A stretch of DNA of 64,000 nt from Sphingomonas sp. R647 (GTDB lineage: Bacteria > Pseudomonadota > Alphaproteobacteria > Sphingomonadales > Sphingomonadaceae). Positions 19,161 to 27,914 of this stretch are shown one piece after another (the first letter of the stretch is position 1; each line of letters starts with the position of its first letter). The stretch is taken from the NCBI RefSeq assembly GCF_020177055.1, contig NZ_JAIQXT010000005.1, forward strand, positions 62,001 through 126,000, in the 5' to 3' direction. The notes below the pieces were generated by a model, which saw only the letters and a program-made list of their open reading frames with translations, did no database searches and had not been told where the DNA came from. Position numbers and translations under genes: made by a program.

Positions 19161-20066
19161 TCAGGCGGCGGCCATCGCTTTCTTCGTCGACGCCGCGTGA
19201 ATCGCGTCGATCGCCTCACCCAGCGCAGCGTCGAACTCGGCGTCGGTCATGCCGTGGCGCAGGTCTTCGAGCAATGCGCGGCTGAAGCTGGCGATCATTC
19301 CGCGGTTGCGGGCTAGTTCGGCGCACGCCTCGGGGCGCTTGAAGCCACCGGACAGGGCGACGACGCGCAGCACCTTGGGGTGGTCGATCAGTGGGTCGAA
19401 CAGGCCCGGCGTGGCGGGAATCGACAGCTTGAGCATCACCTGCTGCCCCTCGGGCAGGGCGTCGAGCGACTTGAGGATTTCGTCGCGCAGGATCGCGTCG
19501 GCTTCGGCGCGTTCGGGCGACTTGATATTCACCTCAGGCTCGATGATCGGCATCATGCCGTGGCTGAGCACCTGGGCGCCGATCTCGAACTGCTGCTTCA
19601 CCACCGCGGCGATACCCTCGGCGTTGGCGAGGTTGACGACCGAGCGCTCCTTGGTGCCGAACACGCCAAGCGCGCTTGCCTTGGTCAGCAGCGCATCGAG
19701 GTCGGGCATCGGCTTCATCAACTGAACGCCGTTTTCCTCAGCCTCCAGCCCCTTGTCGATCTTGATGAACGGAACGACGCCGCGCTCGATCAGCGCGTGC
19801 GGCGTCGGCTTGTCTTCGACATGGCCGTCCATCGTGCGTTCGAACAGGATCGCGCCAATCACCTTCTCGCCGCTGAAACAGGGCGAGGTGATGATGCGGC
19901 TACGCATCGCGTGGATCAGGCCGAACATCTCTTCATCGGTCGACCATGCGTCATCGGCGACGCCATAGCCGGCCAGCGCCTTTGGCGTCGAACCGCCGGA
20001 CTGGTCGAGCGCGGCGATGAAGCCGTTACCCTCGGCGATCTTGGCAGTCATTTCGGCGGTGTTCAT
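19161..20066 (-). CDS. fda: Class I fructose-bisphosphate aldolase
   Basis: A 301-residue Schiff-base aldolase of glycolysis and gluconeogenesis, cleaving fructose 1,6-bisphosphate. Family signatures: GFIAALDQSGGSTPKAL near the N-terminus, the segment VPFIKIDKGLE, PIIEPEVNIKS, and the active lysine in VMLKLSIPA. The second ATG (20066) was chosen because an AGGG lies nine bases upstream; an ATG nine bases further out is possible. It is in the same strand block as pgk, gap and tkt. Confidence 0.92.
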   Translation of the reverse strand: MNTAEMTAKIAEGNGFIAALDQSGGSTPKALAGYGVADDAWSTDEEMFGLIHAMRSRIITSPCFSGEKVIGAILFERTMDGHVEDKPTPHALIERGVVPFIKIDKGLEAEENGVQLMKPMPDLDALLTKASALGVFGTKERSVVNLANAEGIAAVVKQQFEIGAQVLSHGMMPIIEPEVNIKSPERAEADAILRDEILKSLDALPEGQQVMLKLSIPATPGLFDPLIDHPKVLRVVALSGGFKRPEACAELARNRGMIASFSRALLEDLRHGMTDAEFDAALGEAIDAIHAASTKKAMAAA

Positions 20067-20187
20067 CGCTGGCATCCCTGTTCCGACACTTTGTTGCGCG
20101 GCCTATTGCAGCGCGACAAGCGGCTGAAAAGCCTGACAACGATAGCCAACCCGGCAGGCCCTCAAATTTGCCGGCATCTTCGCCGGA

Positions 20188-20598
20188 TCACGCGGAAACG
20201 CTGGAAGCGCGAAACCGGGGGTCGGGACCGGTAAGCACCCAGTCGTCCGCTTCGCGCCTGAATCCGACCACCTGTTCGTCGTTCGCCGTCTCCTGACGAT
20301 AGCAGAAGCGCGCATTGGTCGGCTCAACGATCAACAACCACAGCACTGCGTCGTCGGCATATGGCCAGCCCGGTTGCGCCCGCAGCCATGCGGCTGCTTC
20401 ACGATCGAGGGCGCCGAGCCGGGACAGGAGGCTACGGGAAGAGTCGATCGCCTCGGGCACCACAGTGTCATCGATTACTGGAAGCGAGAGCGTGATACTC
20501 CAGGTCCCCCGCTCCAATTCATACTCGGCCTCGCCCGGATAAAGTCGCGGCGAAGCGGCATCGAACGCCGCGAGATAATCCGGGCTGCCTTCGCTCAT
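20188..20598 (-). CDS. Hypothetical protein downstream of pgk
   Basis: A 136-residue soluble protein of unknown function starting two bases after the pgk stop, so it is likely co-transcribed with pgk. It has no signal peptide or membrane segment. Visible features are an acidic N-terminal half and a Trp-containing C-terminal half (FRREADDWVLTGPDPRF). A longer frame upstream lies inside pgk and was rejected. No family recognised. Confidence 0.65.
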   Translation of the reverse strand: MSEGSPDYLAAFDAASPRLYPGEAEYELERGTWSITLSLPVIDDTVVPEAIDSSRSLLSRLGALDREAAAWLRAQPGWPYADDAVLWLLIVEPTNARFCYRQETANDEQVVGFRREADDWVLTGPDPRFRASSVSA

Positions 20599-20600
20599 AC

Positions 20601-21791
20601 CTAGCGCGTCAGCGCCGCCACGCCCGGCAGCTCCTTGCCCTCCATCCACTCGAGGAACGCGCCGCCGGCGGTGGAGACGAAGGTCATGTCGCCCGCGACG
20701 CCGGCCTCATTGAGTGCCGCGACCGTGTCGCCGCCACCTGCAACCGAGACCAAAGACCCTTCCTTGGTCAGCGCGGCGACGGTGTGGGCGAGTGCCATGG
20801 TGGCGGTGTCGAACGGCTTGGTCTCGAACGCGCCGAGCGGGCCGTTCCACACCAAAGTGCGGCAGTTCTTGAGCACGTCCGCCAGCGCCTCGCTCGCCGC
20901 CGGGCCGATGTCGAGGATCATCTCGTCGGCGGCGACCTCATGGACGTTGCAGGTACGCAGCGACGCCGGGTTGGCGGCGAATTCCTTCGACACGACCACG
21001 TCATAGGGCAGGTGGATCGTGCAATTGGCCTTGTCCGCAGCGTCGAAGATTTCCTCGGCGGTGCCGGTCAGGTCGTGCTCGCACAGCGACTTGCCGACAT
21101 TCACGCCGCGCGCGGCGAGGAAGGTGTTGGCCATGCCGCCGCCGATGATCAGGTGATCGACCTTGCCGACCATGGCTTTCAGCACATCGAGCTTGGTCGA
21201 GACCTTGGCGCCGCCGACCACTGCGGCGACGGGGTGGTCGGGGTTGCCCAGCGCCTTGTCGAGCGCGTCGAGTTCGGCCTCCATCTGGCGACCGGCGAAG
21301 GCGGGCAGACGGTGCGCCAGCCCCTCGGTCGAGGCATGGGCGCGGTGCGCGGCGGAGAAGGCGTCGTTGACGTAGAGGTCGCCGAGCGCGGCGAAGCGCT
21401 CGACCGTCGCAGGGTCGTTCTTTTCCTCACCGCCGAAGAAGCGGGTGTTTTCGAGCAGGCCGATGTCGCCCGGCTGGAGCGTCGCGGTGGATTCAGCGTC
21501 GCCCTCCCAGTCGATATAGCGGACCTCGCGGCCGAGCACTTGGGCAAACGGGCGGGCGAGTTGCGCGGTCGAAAGTTCGGGGCTCGGCACCTTGGGGCGG
21601 CCGAAATGGGCGAGGATCAGGACGATCGCGCCCTTGTCGGCGAGTTCGGCGACGGTCTGCACCGCAGCGCGGAAGCGGTTGTCGTCAGTGACCGCGCCAT
21701 CGGCCATCGGCACGTTCAGGTCTTCGCGCACCAGCACCCGCTTGCCGGTGATGTCGCCCATATCGTCGAGGGTCTTGAATGCACGCGTCAT
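20601..21791 (-). CDS. pgk: Phosphoglycerate kinase
   Basis: A 396-residue glycolytic enzyme making ATP from 1,3-bisphosphoglycerate. Signatures: [13 protein letters not shown] at the N-terminus, [10 protein letters not shown], the [15 protein letters not shown] hinge segment, and the nucleotide-binding [11 protein letters not shown] and [12 protein letters not shown] near the C-terminus. It starts on an ATGA overlap with the stop of the upstream MOSC-domain gene. Length is typical. Confidence 0.97.
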   Translation of the reverse strand: MTRAFKTLDDMGDITGKRVLVREDLNVPMADGAVTDDNRFRAAVQTVAELADKGAIVLILAHFGRPKVPSPELSTAQLARPFAQVLGREVRYIDWEGDAESTATLQPGDIGLLENTRFFGGEEKNDPATVERFAALGDLYVNDAFSAAHRAHASTEGLAHRLPAFAGRQMEAELDALDKALGNPDHPVAAVVGGAKVSTKLDVLKAMVGKVDHLIIGGGMANTFLAARGVNVGKSLCEHDLTGTAEEIFDAADKANCTIHLPYDVVVSKEFAANPASLRTCNVHEVAADEMILDIGPAASEALADVLKNCRTLVWNGPLGAFETKPFDTATMALAHTVAALTKEGSLVSVAGGGDTVAALNEAGVAGDMTFVSTAGGAFLEWMEGKELPGVAALTR

Positions 21792-22243
21792 GGTTCGATC
21801 CTGATGCTGTCGCCGACGGCAATGCTGCCGGGCGTGATGACTTTGGTGAGCGCGCCGCCGCGCCAGTCGGGGGTGAGCGCGGCGCGGAGCCCCTCGGCCA
21901 GTGCCTCCATCCGTTCACACGGATTGGTTTCGCAAGTGATTTCGAGGACGACATCGGCGCCGATGCGGATGCGGACGCCGGGGGTCTGGGGCAGGTCGAA
22001 GCCTTCGACCAGCAAATTGGCGCGGCGCTGTTCCCACGGGATCGAATGGCCGACCTGCGCCATCGCGGCGTCCCAGTCGTTCGATTCGATCAGGCTGACC
22101 TGACGCCGGTACGGCTGGCCCTTCATCGCGCCGCGAAAATCGCCGCCGATGCCGCCTTCCAGCGTGACGGTGGCGTGGTCGATAACCTCCATCGGCCCCT
22201 TGGGGATGGCGTGGCGGGCGATGCCTGTGATGCGGCCAGTCAT
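21788..22243 (-). CDS. MOSC domain-containing protein
   Basis: A 151-residue single-domain MOSC protein. The domain is recognisable from GGIGGDFRG, the segment [11 protein letters not shown], the [13 protein letters not shown] motif and the cysteines in ETNPCERM, where the conserved Cys of this family lies. MOSC domains act in molybdenum cofactor sulfur transfer or in reductive detoxification. The ATG at 22243 has GGAG eight bases upstream. It sits between gap and pgk and is coupled to pgk by an ATGA overlap, an odd partner for glycolytic genes. Confidence 0.88.
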   Translation of the reverse strand: MTGRITGIARHAIPKGPMEVIDHATVTLEGGIGGDFRGAMKGQPYRRQVSLIESNDWDAAMAQVGHSIPWEQRRANLLVEGFDLPQTPGVRIRIGADVVLEITCETNPCERMEALAEGLRAALTPDWRGGALTKVITPGSIAVGDSIRIEP

Positions 22244-22446
22244 GCAATCGCTCCGGTTGAGCGGGTAGCGGGGCACCCGTTCCTGACAAGTCTGACGTTT
22301 TTGCCCATGTATGCGCGGGTGTCAGGCTGACGGTTGAGGCTGACGGTTGCGGTTGGGAGGGGGTGACGCTGCGTCATGGTTCGACCCTAACCGAAAGGGG
22401 CGGCTGTAGGAAAGCGGCCGCCTGCCGATCCGGTGGTTTGGCGGGG

Positions 22447-22488
22447 TGACAGGCCCTCCCCCAGCCCCTCCCGCAAGCGGGAGGGGAG
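22447..22488. repeat. Single GC-rich palindromic repeat (CTCCCGC family)
   Basis: One copy of the unit CCCTCCCGCAAGCGGGAGGGG-like palindrome, between gap and the MOSC gene. It is the single-unit form of the doublet at 14541-14649. Its position just downstream of gap means that it may also serve as a transcription end. The rest of the 22244-22529 interval holds short GACGGTTG direct repeats (about 22330-22352) and no gene. Confidence 0.6.
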
Positions 22489-22529
22489 CTTATTGCGCCC
22501 CACCGCTTGCGGCAGTGTGGTTGTTGGGT

Positions 22530-23537
22530 TCAGCCCAGCTTGGCCATTGCGCTGGCGGTGTCGACCATACGGTTCGAGAAGCCCCACTCGTTATCATACC
22601 AGCTGACGACGCGGACGAGCTTGCCGTCGATGACGGCGGTTTCGAGGCTGTCGATGGTCGACGATGCGGGATTGTGGACGATGTCGATCGAAACCAGCGG
22701 CTCGTCGCTATAGGTCAGCACGCCGACCAGCGGGCCGCTTTCAGCCGCCGCCTTGAGGATCGCGTTGACCTCTTCCTTGGTGGTGTCGCGCTTCGGCGTA
22801 AAGGTCAGGTCGATCAGCGAGCCGTCCGGCACGGGGACGCGCACCGACGAGCCGTCGAGCTTGCCCTTCAACTCGGGCAGCACCTCACCCACGGCGCGGG
22901 CGGCGCCGGTGGTGGTCGGGATCATGCTCATCGCCGCAGCGCGGGCGCGACGCAGATCGTCATGGATCTGGTCGAGGATCTTCTGATCGTTGGTGTAGGC
23001 GTGGATCGTGGTCATCAGGCCACGTTCGATCCCGATGCTGTCGTTCAGCACCTTTGCCACCGGGGCGAGGCAGTTGGTGGTGCACGATGCGTTCGAGACG
23101 ATCGTGTGGCCGGCCTCAAGCTTGTCGTGGTTGACGCCATAGACGACGGTCAGGTCGACATTTTTGCCGGGGGCCGAGATCAGCACCTTCTTTGCGCCCG
23201 CGTCGAGATGCTTCTGGCAGCTGGCGCGATCGGTGAAGAAGCCGGTGCATTCAAGAACCAGATCGACGCCGTTCGCCGCATGCGGCAGGTTGGCGGGATC
23301 GCGCTCCTTGGTAACCTTGATGCGCTTGCCGTCGATGATGATGTCATCGCCATCGGCGCTCACGGTGCCGGGGTACTTGCCGTGCACGCTGTCGCGGCTG
23401 AACAGCCACGCGTTCGACTTGGCATCGGCCAGATCGTTGATCGTGACCAGTTCAAGACCGCTTTCCGGGCGCTCCAGGATGGCGCGCGCCACGAGACGCC
23501 CGATGCGTCCGAACCCGTTGATCGCTACCTTCGTCAT
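22530..23537 (-). CDS. gap: Type I glyceraldehyde-3-phosphate dehydrogenase
   Basis: A 335-residue NAD(P)-dependent glycolytic dehydrogenase. The Rossmann motif [10 protein letters not shown] is at the N-terminus, the catalytic cysteine is in [12 protein letters not shown], and [13 protein letters not shown] closes the protein. All active-site residues appear intact. An AAGGAG lies eight bases before the ATG. It follows tkt by 40 bases and probably shares its transcript. Confidence 0.97.
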   Translation of the reverse strand: MTKVAINGFGRIGRLVARAILERPESGLELVTINDLADAKSNAWLFSRDSVHGKYPGTVSADGDDIIIDGKRIKVTKERDPANLPHAANGVDLVLECTGFFTDRASCQKHLDAGAKKVLISAPGKNVDLTVVYGVNHDKLEAGHTIVSNASCTTNCLAPVAKVLNDSIGIERGLMTTIHAYTNDQKILDQIHDDLRRARAAAMSMIPTTTGAARAVGEVLPELKGKLDGSSVRVPVPDGSLIDLTFTPKRDTTKEEVNAILKAAAESGPLVGVLTYSDEPLVSIDIVHNPASSTIDSLETAVIDGKLVRVVSWYDNEWGFSNRMVDTASAMAKLG

Positions 23538-23577
23538 TCGAGTCTCCTTTTAGCGGCAAGCCGCAAGATGATGGGCC

Positions 23578-25542
23578 TTAGACGGCAAGCCGTTCGATAA
23601 TCTGGGGCACGATCGCGTCGGCGGTCAGCCCGAAATGCTTGTACAGGTCTTCGGCGGGACCCGACGCGCCGAAGCCGTCGATGCCGAAGTTGAGGCCATT
23701 GAGGCCGGTGTAACGCTGCCAGCCAAAGGTGCTGCCGGCCTCGATCGACACGGTCAGCGCGTCGGCGGGGAGGATATCGGCGCGATAGGCAGCGGGCTGG
23801 GCGTCGAACGCCTCGGTGCAGGGCATGGAGACGACATCGGCACCGATGCCCTGCGCTTCAAGGGCGGTGCGGATATCGGCGGCGATCTCGACTTCCGAAC
23901 CGGTGGCGAGGAGGACGACCTTGCGCGCGGCCTGTGCCGACTGGAGGCGGTAGCCACCCTTGGCGATATCGGCGACTTGGGTTGCATCGACCAGCGGGCG
24001 AAGGTTCTGGCGGGTCAGCACCAGCATCGACGGGCCATCGACGGTGCGCAGCGACAGATCCCACGCCGCCGCCGTCTCGACCGCATCGCACGGACGCCAC
24101 ACGTTGAGGTTCGGCATCGCGCGCAGGCTCTGCAGATGCTCGATCGGCTGGTGGGTCGGGCCGTCTTCGCCAAGGCCGATGCTGTCATGCGTCATCACAT
24201 AGACGACGCGCGCGCGCTGGAGCGCTGAGAGACGGATCGCGCCACGGGCATAGTCGGAGAAGACGAGGAAGGTGCCGCCATAGGGGATGATGCCGCCGTG
24301 CAGCGCCATGCCGTTCATCGCCGCAGCCATGCCGAATTCGCGGATGCCGTAATAGACATAGCGACCGGCATAATTGTCGGCGGTAAGCGGACCGGTTGCC
24401 TTGGTCTTGGTGTTGTTGGAGCCGGTGAGGTCGGCCGAGCCGCCGATCAGTTCGGGCAGGTTTTCGGTCAGCGGCTCAAGCGCCATTTCGCTCGACTTGC
24501 GGGTCGCGACCTTGGGCGGGTTGGCGAGCAGGTCGGCGATGTAGGAATCGAGGTTGAAGGCAGGCAGGTCGCCGGCCATGCGGCGCTCGAACTCGGCATG
24601 GTCGGTGTGCGCCGCGAGACGCGCCTTCCAGTCGGCATGGGGTGCGGCACCGCGCTTGCCGGCGTCAAGCCAGGCGGCGCGGATGTCGGCGGGGATGTCG
24701 AACGGTTCGTGGCTCCAGCCAAGCGCTTCGCGGGCTGCGGCGACTTCGTCCGCGCCGAGCGGCGAGCCGTGAACCTTGCTGGTGCCGCCCTTGTTCGGGG
24801 CGCCCTTGCCGATCACGGTCTTGCAGCGGACCAGCGAGGGGCGCGGATCGGCGAGCGCGGCGTCGAACGCGGCGGCGATGCTGGCCGGATCATGACCGTC
24901 ACAGGCGACGACGTGCCAGCCGGTCGCTTCGTAGCGGGCGGGGATATTCTCGCTCGACGACAGCGACACCTTGCCGTCGATGGTGATGTCATTGTCGTCC
25001 CACAGCACGATCAGGCGGCCGAGCTTGAGGTGGCCGGCAAGGCCGATCGCTTCGTGGTTGATGCCCTCCATCAGGCAGCCGTCACCCGCGATCACCCAGG
25101 TGCGGTGGTCGACGATGCTGTCATCGAACACGGCGTTGAGATGGCGTTCGGCGAGCGCCATGCCGACCGCCATCGCGAGGCCCTGACCCAGCGGGCCGGT
25201 GGTGCATTCGATGCCGGGCAGCTCGAAATTTTCCGGGTGGCCGGCGCAGGGGCTGCCGACCTTGCGGAAGTTCTTGATGTCGTCGAGCGTCGGACGGGCA
25301 TAGCCGGTCAGGTGCAGCAGCGAATAGATCAGCATCGAGCCATGGCCCGCCGACAGCACGAAGCGGTCGCGGTCGGCCCATTTGGGGTCGGTCGGATCGT
25401 ACTTCAGATAGTCGCTGAACAGCACGGTGGCGACATCGGCCATGCCCATCGGCATACCGGGATGGCCCGAATTTGCGGCCTCCACCGCGTCCATCGACAG
25501 GGCGCGAATGGCGTTGGCGCGGTCGGCGAATGAAATGGTCAC
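23578..25542 (-). CDS. tkt: Transketolase
   Basis: A 654-residue thiamine-diphosphate enzyme of the pentose-phosphate pathway. Signatures: SGHPGMPMGMADV, the TPP-binding IAGDGCLMEGINHEA, HDSIGLGEDGPTHQPIEHL and the C-terminal SIEAGSTFGWQRY. The GTG start at 25542 (VTISFADRANAIRAL) has an AGGGGAT about eight bases upstream; the longer frame upstream overlaps the divergent promoter region. It is divergent from the zapA operon and leads the tkt-gap block. Confidence 0.96.
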   Translation of the reverse strand: MTISFADRANAIRALSMDAVEAANSGHPGMPMGMADVATVLFSDYLKYDPTDPKWADRDRFVLSAGHGSMLIYSLLHLTGYARPTLDDIKNFRKVGSPCAGHPENFELPGIECTTGPLGQGLAMAVGMALAERHLNAVFDDSIVDHRTWVIAGDGCLMEGINHEAIGLAGHLKLGRLIVLWDDNDITIDGKVSLSSSENIPARYEATGWHVVACDGHDPASIAAAFDAALADPRPSLVRCKTVIGKGAPNKGGTSKVHGSPLGADEVAAAREALGWSHEPFDIPADIRAAWLDAGKRGAAPHADWKARLAAHTDHAEFERRMAGDLPAFNLDSYIADLLANPPKVATRKSSEMALEPLTENLPELIGGSADLTGSNNTKTKATGPLTADNYAGRYVYYGIREFGMAAAMNGMALHGGIIPYGGTFLVFSDYARGAIRLSALQRARVVYVMTHDSIGLGEDGPTHQPIEHLQSLRAMPNLNVWRPCDAVETAAAWDLSLRTVDGPSMLVLTRQNLRPLVDATQVADIAKGGYRLQSAQAARKVVLLATGSEVEIAADIRTALEAQGIGADVVSMPCTEAFDAQPAAYRADILPADALTVSIEAGSTFGWQRYTGLNGLNFGIDGFGASGPAEDLYKHFGLTADAIVPQIIERLAV

Positions 25543-25688
25543 GGCATATCCCCTATCGGGCCTGCGCGCGTCGCGTTGAGTCTCGCCACGGCCCGGCGAA
25601 TCGAAGTTGGCGTGCCAATGGGGCGCGCGGGCGCGTGCGTCAACCGGGCGGGGTTGCGGGTTGGGGAAAGCCCCCCTATCCACCCGGC

Positions 25689-25874
25689 ATGGCGGATGCG
25701 GCACCTTCCGCGCTTGACCGGATCGAGCGCGCGCTCACGCGGATCGAGGCGGCTGCCACGCGGCGCGCCTTCGACGCCGAACGGCTGGAACACAGGCATG
25801 CGGCACTGCGCGGCCGGGTCGAGCAGGCGATTGCCGCGCTCGATGCGGTGATCGCGCAGGAGGGCGAGGACTGA
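25689..25874 (+). CDS. Small coiled-coil protein upstream of zapA (DUF4164-like)
   Basis: A 61-residue Ala-, Arg- and Glu-rich protein, predicted to be one long helix with heptad spacing. Small coiled-coil proteins of the DUF4164 type often precede zapA in alphaproteobacteria, which supports a division-related role; the assignment rests on position and composition. Its stop overlaps the zapA start (TGATG). A longer frame upstream lies in the tkt promoter region and was rejected. Confidence 0.7.
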   Translation: MADAAPSALDRIERALTRIEAAATRRAFDAERLEHRHAALRGRVEQAIAALDAVIAQEGED

Positions 25875-26161
25875 TGGGTCAGGTCACGCTTACCATCGCC
25901 GGGCGCTGCCACACGATCGCCTGTCGCGACGGCGAAGAACTGCATCTCGAACGGCTCGGCGCGCTGCTGGAGCGGCATGCCGAAACGGCGGTGCGCGCGT
26001 CGGGCGGGCTGAGCAGCGAGCGGACGATGCTGTTCCTCGCGCTGATCCTCGCCGACCAGTTGGACGAGGCCGAACGCAACCCGCCGGGGGGCGTGTCGCC
26101 GGTGCTGCTCGAGAATTTGGCGGATCGATTGGAGGCGGTCGCGGCGGCGCTCGAGCAATAA
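25874..26161 (+). CDS. zapA: Cell division protein ZapA
   Basis: A 95-residue protein that bundles FtsZ filaments. The N-terminal beta hairpin (GQVTLTIAGRCHTIACRDGEE) and the helix EERLGALLERHAE-type segment followed by a C-terminal helix are the ZapA pattern; SSERTMLFLALILADQLDEAE is the conserved dimer helix. It is co-translated with the upstream coiled-coil gene. In most relatives the next element is 6S RNA; here a ParDE pair intervenes. Confidence 0.88.
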   Translation: MGQVTLTIAGRCHTIACRDGEELHLERLGALLERHAETAVRASGGLSSERTMLFLALILADQLDEAERNPPGGVSPVLLENLADRLEAVAAALEQ

Positions 26162-26167
26162 CGAAAA

Positions 26168-26196
26168 TTGTGCATTTTTTGTTATTGGTGTAGAGT
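26168..26196 (+). promoter_or_regulatory. Probable promoter of parDE
   Basis: TTGTGC, 17 bases, then TAGAGT match the -35 and -10 consensus. The spacer is AT-rich, unlike the surroundings. The start codon lies 18 bases downstream and has an AGGAGG (26204-26209) five bases before it. Confidence 0.55.
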
Positions 26197-26214
26197 TTTC
26201 GGCAGGAGGCCGAG

Positions 26215-26466
26215 ATGAACGTTTCAATTGGTGAACGCTGGGAAGACTATGTCGCGGAGATCGTGAAGTCGGGTCGGTATGGCTCGGCGAGCGAGGTCGT
26301 TCGCGAAGGGTTGAGGCTGGTCGAGGAACGCGAGTTCAAGCTGAAGGCGCTGCGCGATACGCTGAATGCATCGATCGAACGCGGCGGCCAGCATAGCCCC
26401 GAGGATGTTCGTCAGTCCGTCGAGGCAGCGCTGGATGAATGGGAAGCCGATCGCGCAGTACGCTAA
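26215..26466 (+). CDS. parD: ParD-type antitoxin
   Basis: An 83-residue antitoxin. The N-terminal ribbon-helix-helix DNA-binding part is MNVSIGERWEDYVAEIVKSGRYGSASEVVREGLRLVEERE; the acidic C-terminal helix would wrap the toxin. The perfect AGGAGG ribosome site suggests high antitoxin output relative to the coupled toxin. The stop overlaps the parE start (TAATG). The pair probably represses its own promoter by family knowledge. Confidence 0.92.
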   Translation: MNVSIGERWEDYVAEIVKSGRYGSASEVVREGLRLVEEREFKLKALRDTLNASIERGGQHSPEDVRQSVEAALDEWEADRAVR

Positions 26467-26786
26467 TGCGTCGGTTGACCTATACGAGCGCCGCCAGGCA
26501 GAATCTGGTGGAGATCGCCTTAGGAATCGCCGAACGCAGTGGCAGTCGTGCGGCCGGAAGCGCGTTCGTCGCCAAGCTGGAAGCCCGGTGCGAGAAACTG
26601 GCGGCGCTTCCCGGCTTGCTTGGGACGATGCGGCCCGAATTACGCCCAGGCATTCGATCGATCGTTTACACCAATTATCTGATCTTCTTTCACTATGTCG
26701 GTGACGTGATCGAGGTGGTCGCGATCCTGCCCGGACGCCGCAATCTTGAGCTGTTGTTTGAGGCTTACGCCGCCAACCCCCATTGA
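26466..26786 (+). CDS. parE: ParE-type toxin
   Basis: A 106-residue toxin of the RelE/ParE superfamily. Recognisable features are the start LTYTSAARQNLVEIALGIAE, the central CEKLAALPGLLGTMRPELRPGIRSIVYTNYLIFFHYVGDVIEVVAILPGRRN core reduced here to its key elements (GIRSI, FFHY, ILPGRRN). ParE toxins inhibit DNA gyrase in studied cases. It begins within the antitoxin stop codon, and its own stop codon overlaps the -35 hexamer proposed for 6S RNA. Confidence 0.92.
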   Translation: MRRLTYTSAARQNLVEIALGIAERSGSRAAGSAFVAKLEARCEKLAALPGLLGTMRPELRPGIRSIVYTNYLIFFHYVGDVIEVVAILPGRRNLELLFEAYAANPH

Positions 26787-26811
26787 TCCGTGAGCACCGC
26801 GCGCCTAGATT
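26783..26811 (+). promoter_or_regulatory. Probable 6S RNA promoter
   Basis: TTGATC, 17 bases, then TAGATT match -35 and -10 elements. The -35 hexamer overlaps the parE stop codon (26784-26786). Transcription from about 26818 would start within the terminal stem of 6S RNA. Confidence 0.5.
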
Positions 26812-26814
26812 GGT

Positions 26815-26981
26815 GTCGGCGGGTACTGCCCGGTGCGAGCTTTAGCGATTATCCCTGAGGCGATTCATCATCCATGGGGGCTGTCCCTGTTCAGACCCTG
26901 GTCTGTGGCACATGGTCCCCACCTGACGTAAAACGGCGTCAGAGGATATTCAAGCAACGGCCCATGGTGGTCCCGCCAACG
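26815..26981 (+). ncRNA. ssrS: 6S RNA
   Basis: A non-coding RNA that binds RNA polymerase holoenzyme and represses sigma-70 promoters in stationary phase. Evidence is position and fold: it lies between zapA (plus ParDE) and the formyl-THF cyclo-ligase gene, the conserved place of 6S RNA. The ends pair (GTCGGCGGG at 26815 with CCCGCCAAC at 26972), and the middle holds a large hairpin (GGGG...CAGACC loop GGTCTG...CCCC). The open frame on the opposite strand has no coding features. Exact ends are approximate. Confidence 0.8.
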
Positions 26982-27027
26982 AATTTTGTCAGCGAGGCTC
27001 AGGCTTCGCGTAAAGCGAAGCACGACG

Positions 27028-27582
27028 ATGGCTGACGATAAACGGACATTACGCGCCCGGATGCGCGCGCTGCGCGACGAGTTCGCGATGACCATCGGTG
27101 GTGTCATCGAACCTCCCCCTGCCCTGCTCGCACGGTTTGCGCCCGGCGTGATCGTTTCATCCTATGTGCCCGTGGGCAGCGAGGCCGATCCGACCGCGAT
27201 TGCCTGGGCGGCGCGCGAGGCGGGGTGCACGATCGTGCTGCCGCATGTCACCAGCCGCGAGTCGCCGGTGCGCTTCTTTGCATGGGAGCCCGAACATGCG
27301 CTGGTCGACGGGCCGCTGGGGTTGCGCCAGCCCGATGATAGCGGGCTGGAGTGCGATCCCGAGATCGTTCTCACCCCGTTGCTGGCGTTTGACGCGGCGC
27401 TGAACCGACTGGGTCAGGGTGCAGGACATTACGACCGGGTGTTCGAGCGGCTGCCAAATGCCTGGCGAGTCGGTATCGCCTGGTCGGTGCAGCAGGTTGA
27501 GGCGCTGGCGGTAGATAGCTGGGACATGCCGCTGCACGGCGTGATTACCGAAGCCGCCGCATTCGGCGAGGTGGCAGCATGA
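27028..27582 (+). CDS. fau: 5-formyltetrahydrofolate cyclo-ligase
   Basis: A 184-residue enzyme that converts 5-formyl-THF to 5,10-methenyl-THF with ATP. The N-terminal basic helix (KRTLRARMRALRDEFA), the YVPVGSEADPT segment, the DPEIVLTPLLAFD strand and the ATP/Mg motif RLGQGAGHYDRVF are all present. The ATG at 27028 was chosen; it follows a 7-bp hairpin (27003-27021) and lacks a Shine-Dalgarno sequence. The 6S RNA to fau order is conserved widely. Confidence 0.93.
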   Translation: MADDKRTLRARMRALRDEFAMTIGGVIEPPPALLARFAPGVIVSSYVPVGSEADPTAIAWAAREAGCTIVLPHVTSRESPVRFFAWEPEHALVDGPLGLRQPDDSGLECDPEIVLTPLLAFDAALNRLGQGAGHYDRVFERLPNAWRVGIAWSVQQVEALAVDSWDMPLHGVITEAAAFGEVAA

Positions 27583-27797
27583 CCCCGTCCTGGCGCAAGC
27601 CCGTTGGCGCGTTCGTGATCATCGCGCTGATCCTGATCTGGTGCGTCGCGGTGGCGAGCCTATCGCGTATCGTCGGCCAGTGGCCGGCCCTCGTTCAGAT
27701 GGTCTTCTACGTCTTCACCGGGATCGTGTGGATCCTGCCGTTGAAGCCGCTGTTGCGGTGGATGGAGACGGGGCGGTGGGGGCTCCCCAGGGGTTGA
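27579..27797 (+). CDS. DUF2842 domain-containing membrane protein
   Basis: A 72-residue protein with two transmembrane helices (about residues 9-30 and 39-58), including the family-typical PSWRKPVGAFVI start and GIVWILPLKPLLRWME end. The family is of unknown function and found mainly in alphaproteobacteria. It overlaps the cyclo-ligase gene by four bases (ATGA). Confidence 0.88.
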   Translation: MTPSWRKPVGAFVIIALILIWCVAVASLSRIVGQWPALVQMVFYVFTGIVWILPLKPLLRWMETGRWGLPRG

Positions 27798-27814
27798 TCC
27801 ACCTTCACATCATT

Positions 27815-27896
27815 CGTTTGCCCTGAGCTTGTCGAAGGGTGTTTCCCGCTCCTTCGAGTTGCGGCTCGCGGCGCTTCGACAGGCTCAGCGCAAACG
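27815..27896. repeat. REPIN-like inverted doublet (CCCTGAGCTTGTCGAAGG family)
   Basis: Two 25-base units face each other: CGTTTGCCCTGAGCTTGTCG at the left and its near complement ending GCGCAAACG at the right. A related doublet is at 31635-31716. They lie between convergent genes (DUF2842 and PRC-barrel) and could form a long hairpin in RNA from either strand. Confidence 0.75.
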
Positions 27897-27914
27897 GTGT
27901 TGAGCGCCCTTTGA

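Noticed and set aside
26868..27107. A 79-codon open frame on the minus strand
   Set aside because: It lies across the 6S RNA and the start of fau and has no ribosome site or recognisable domain.
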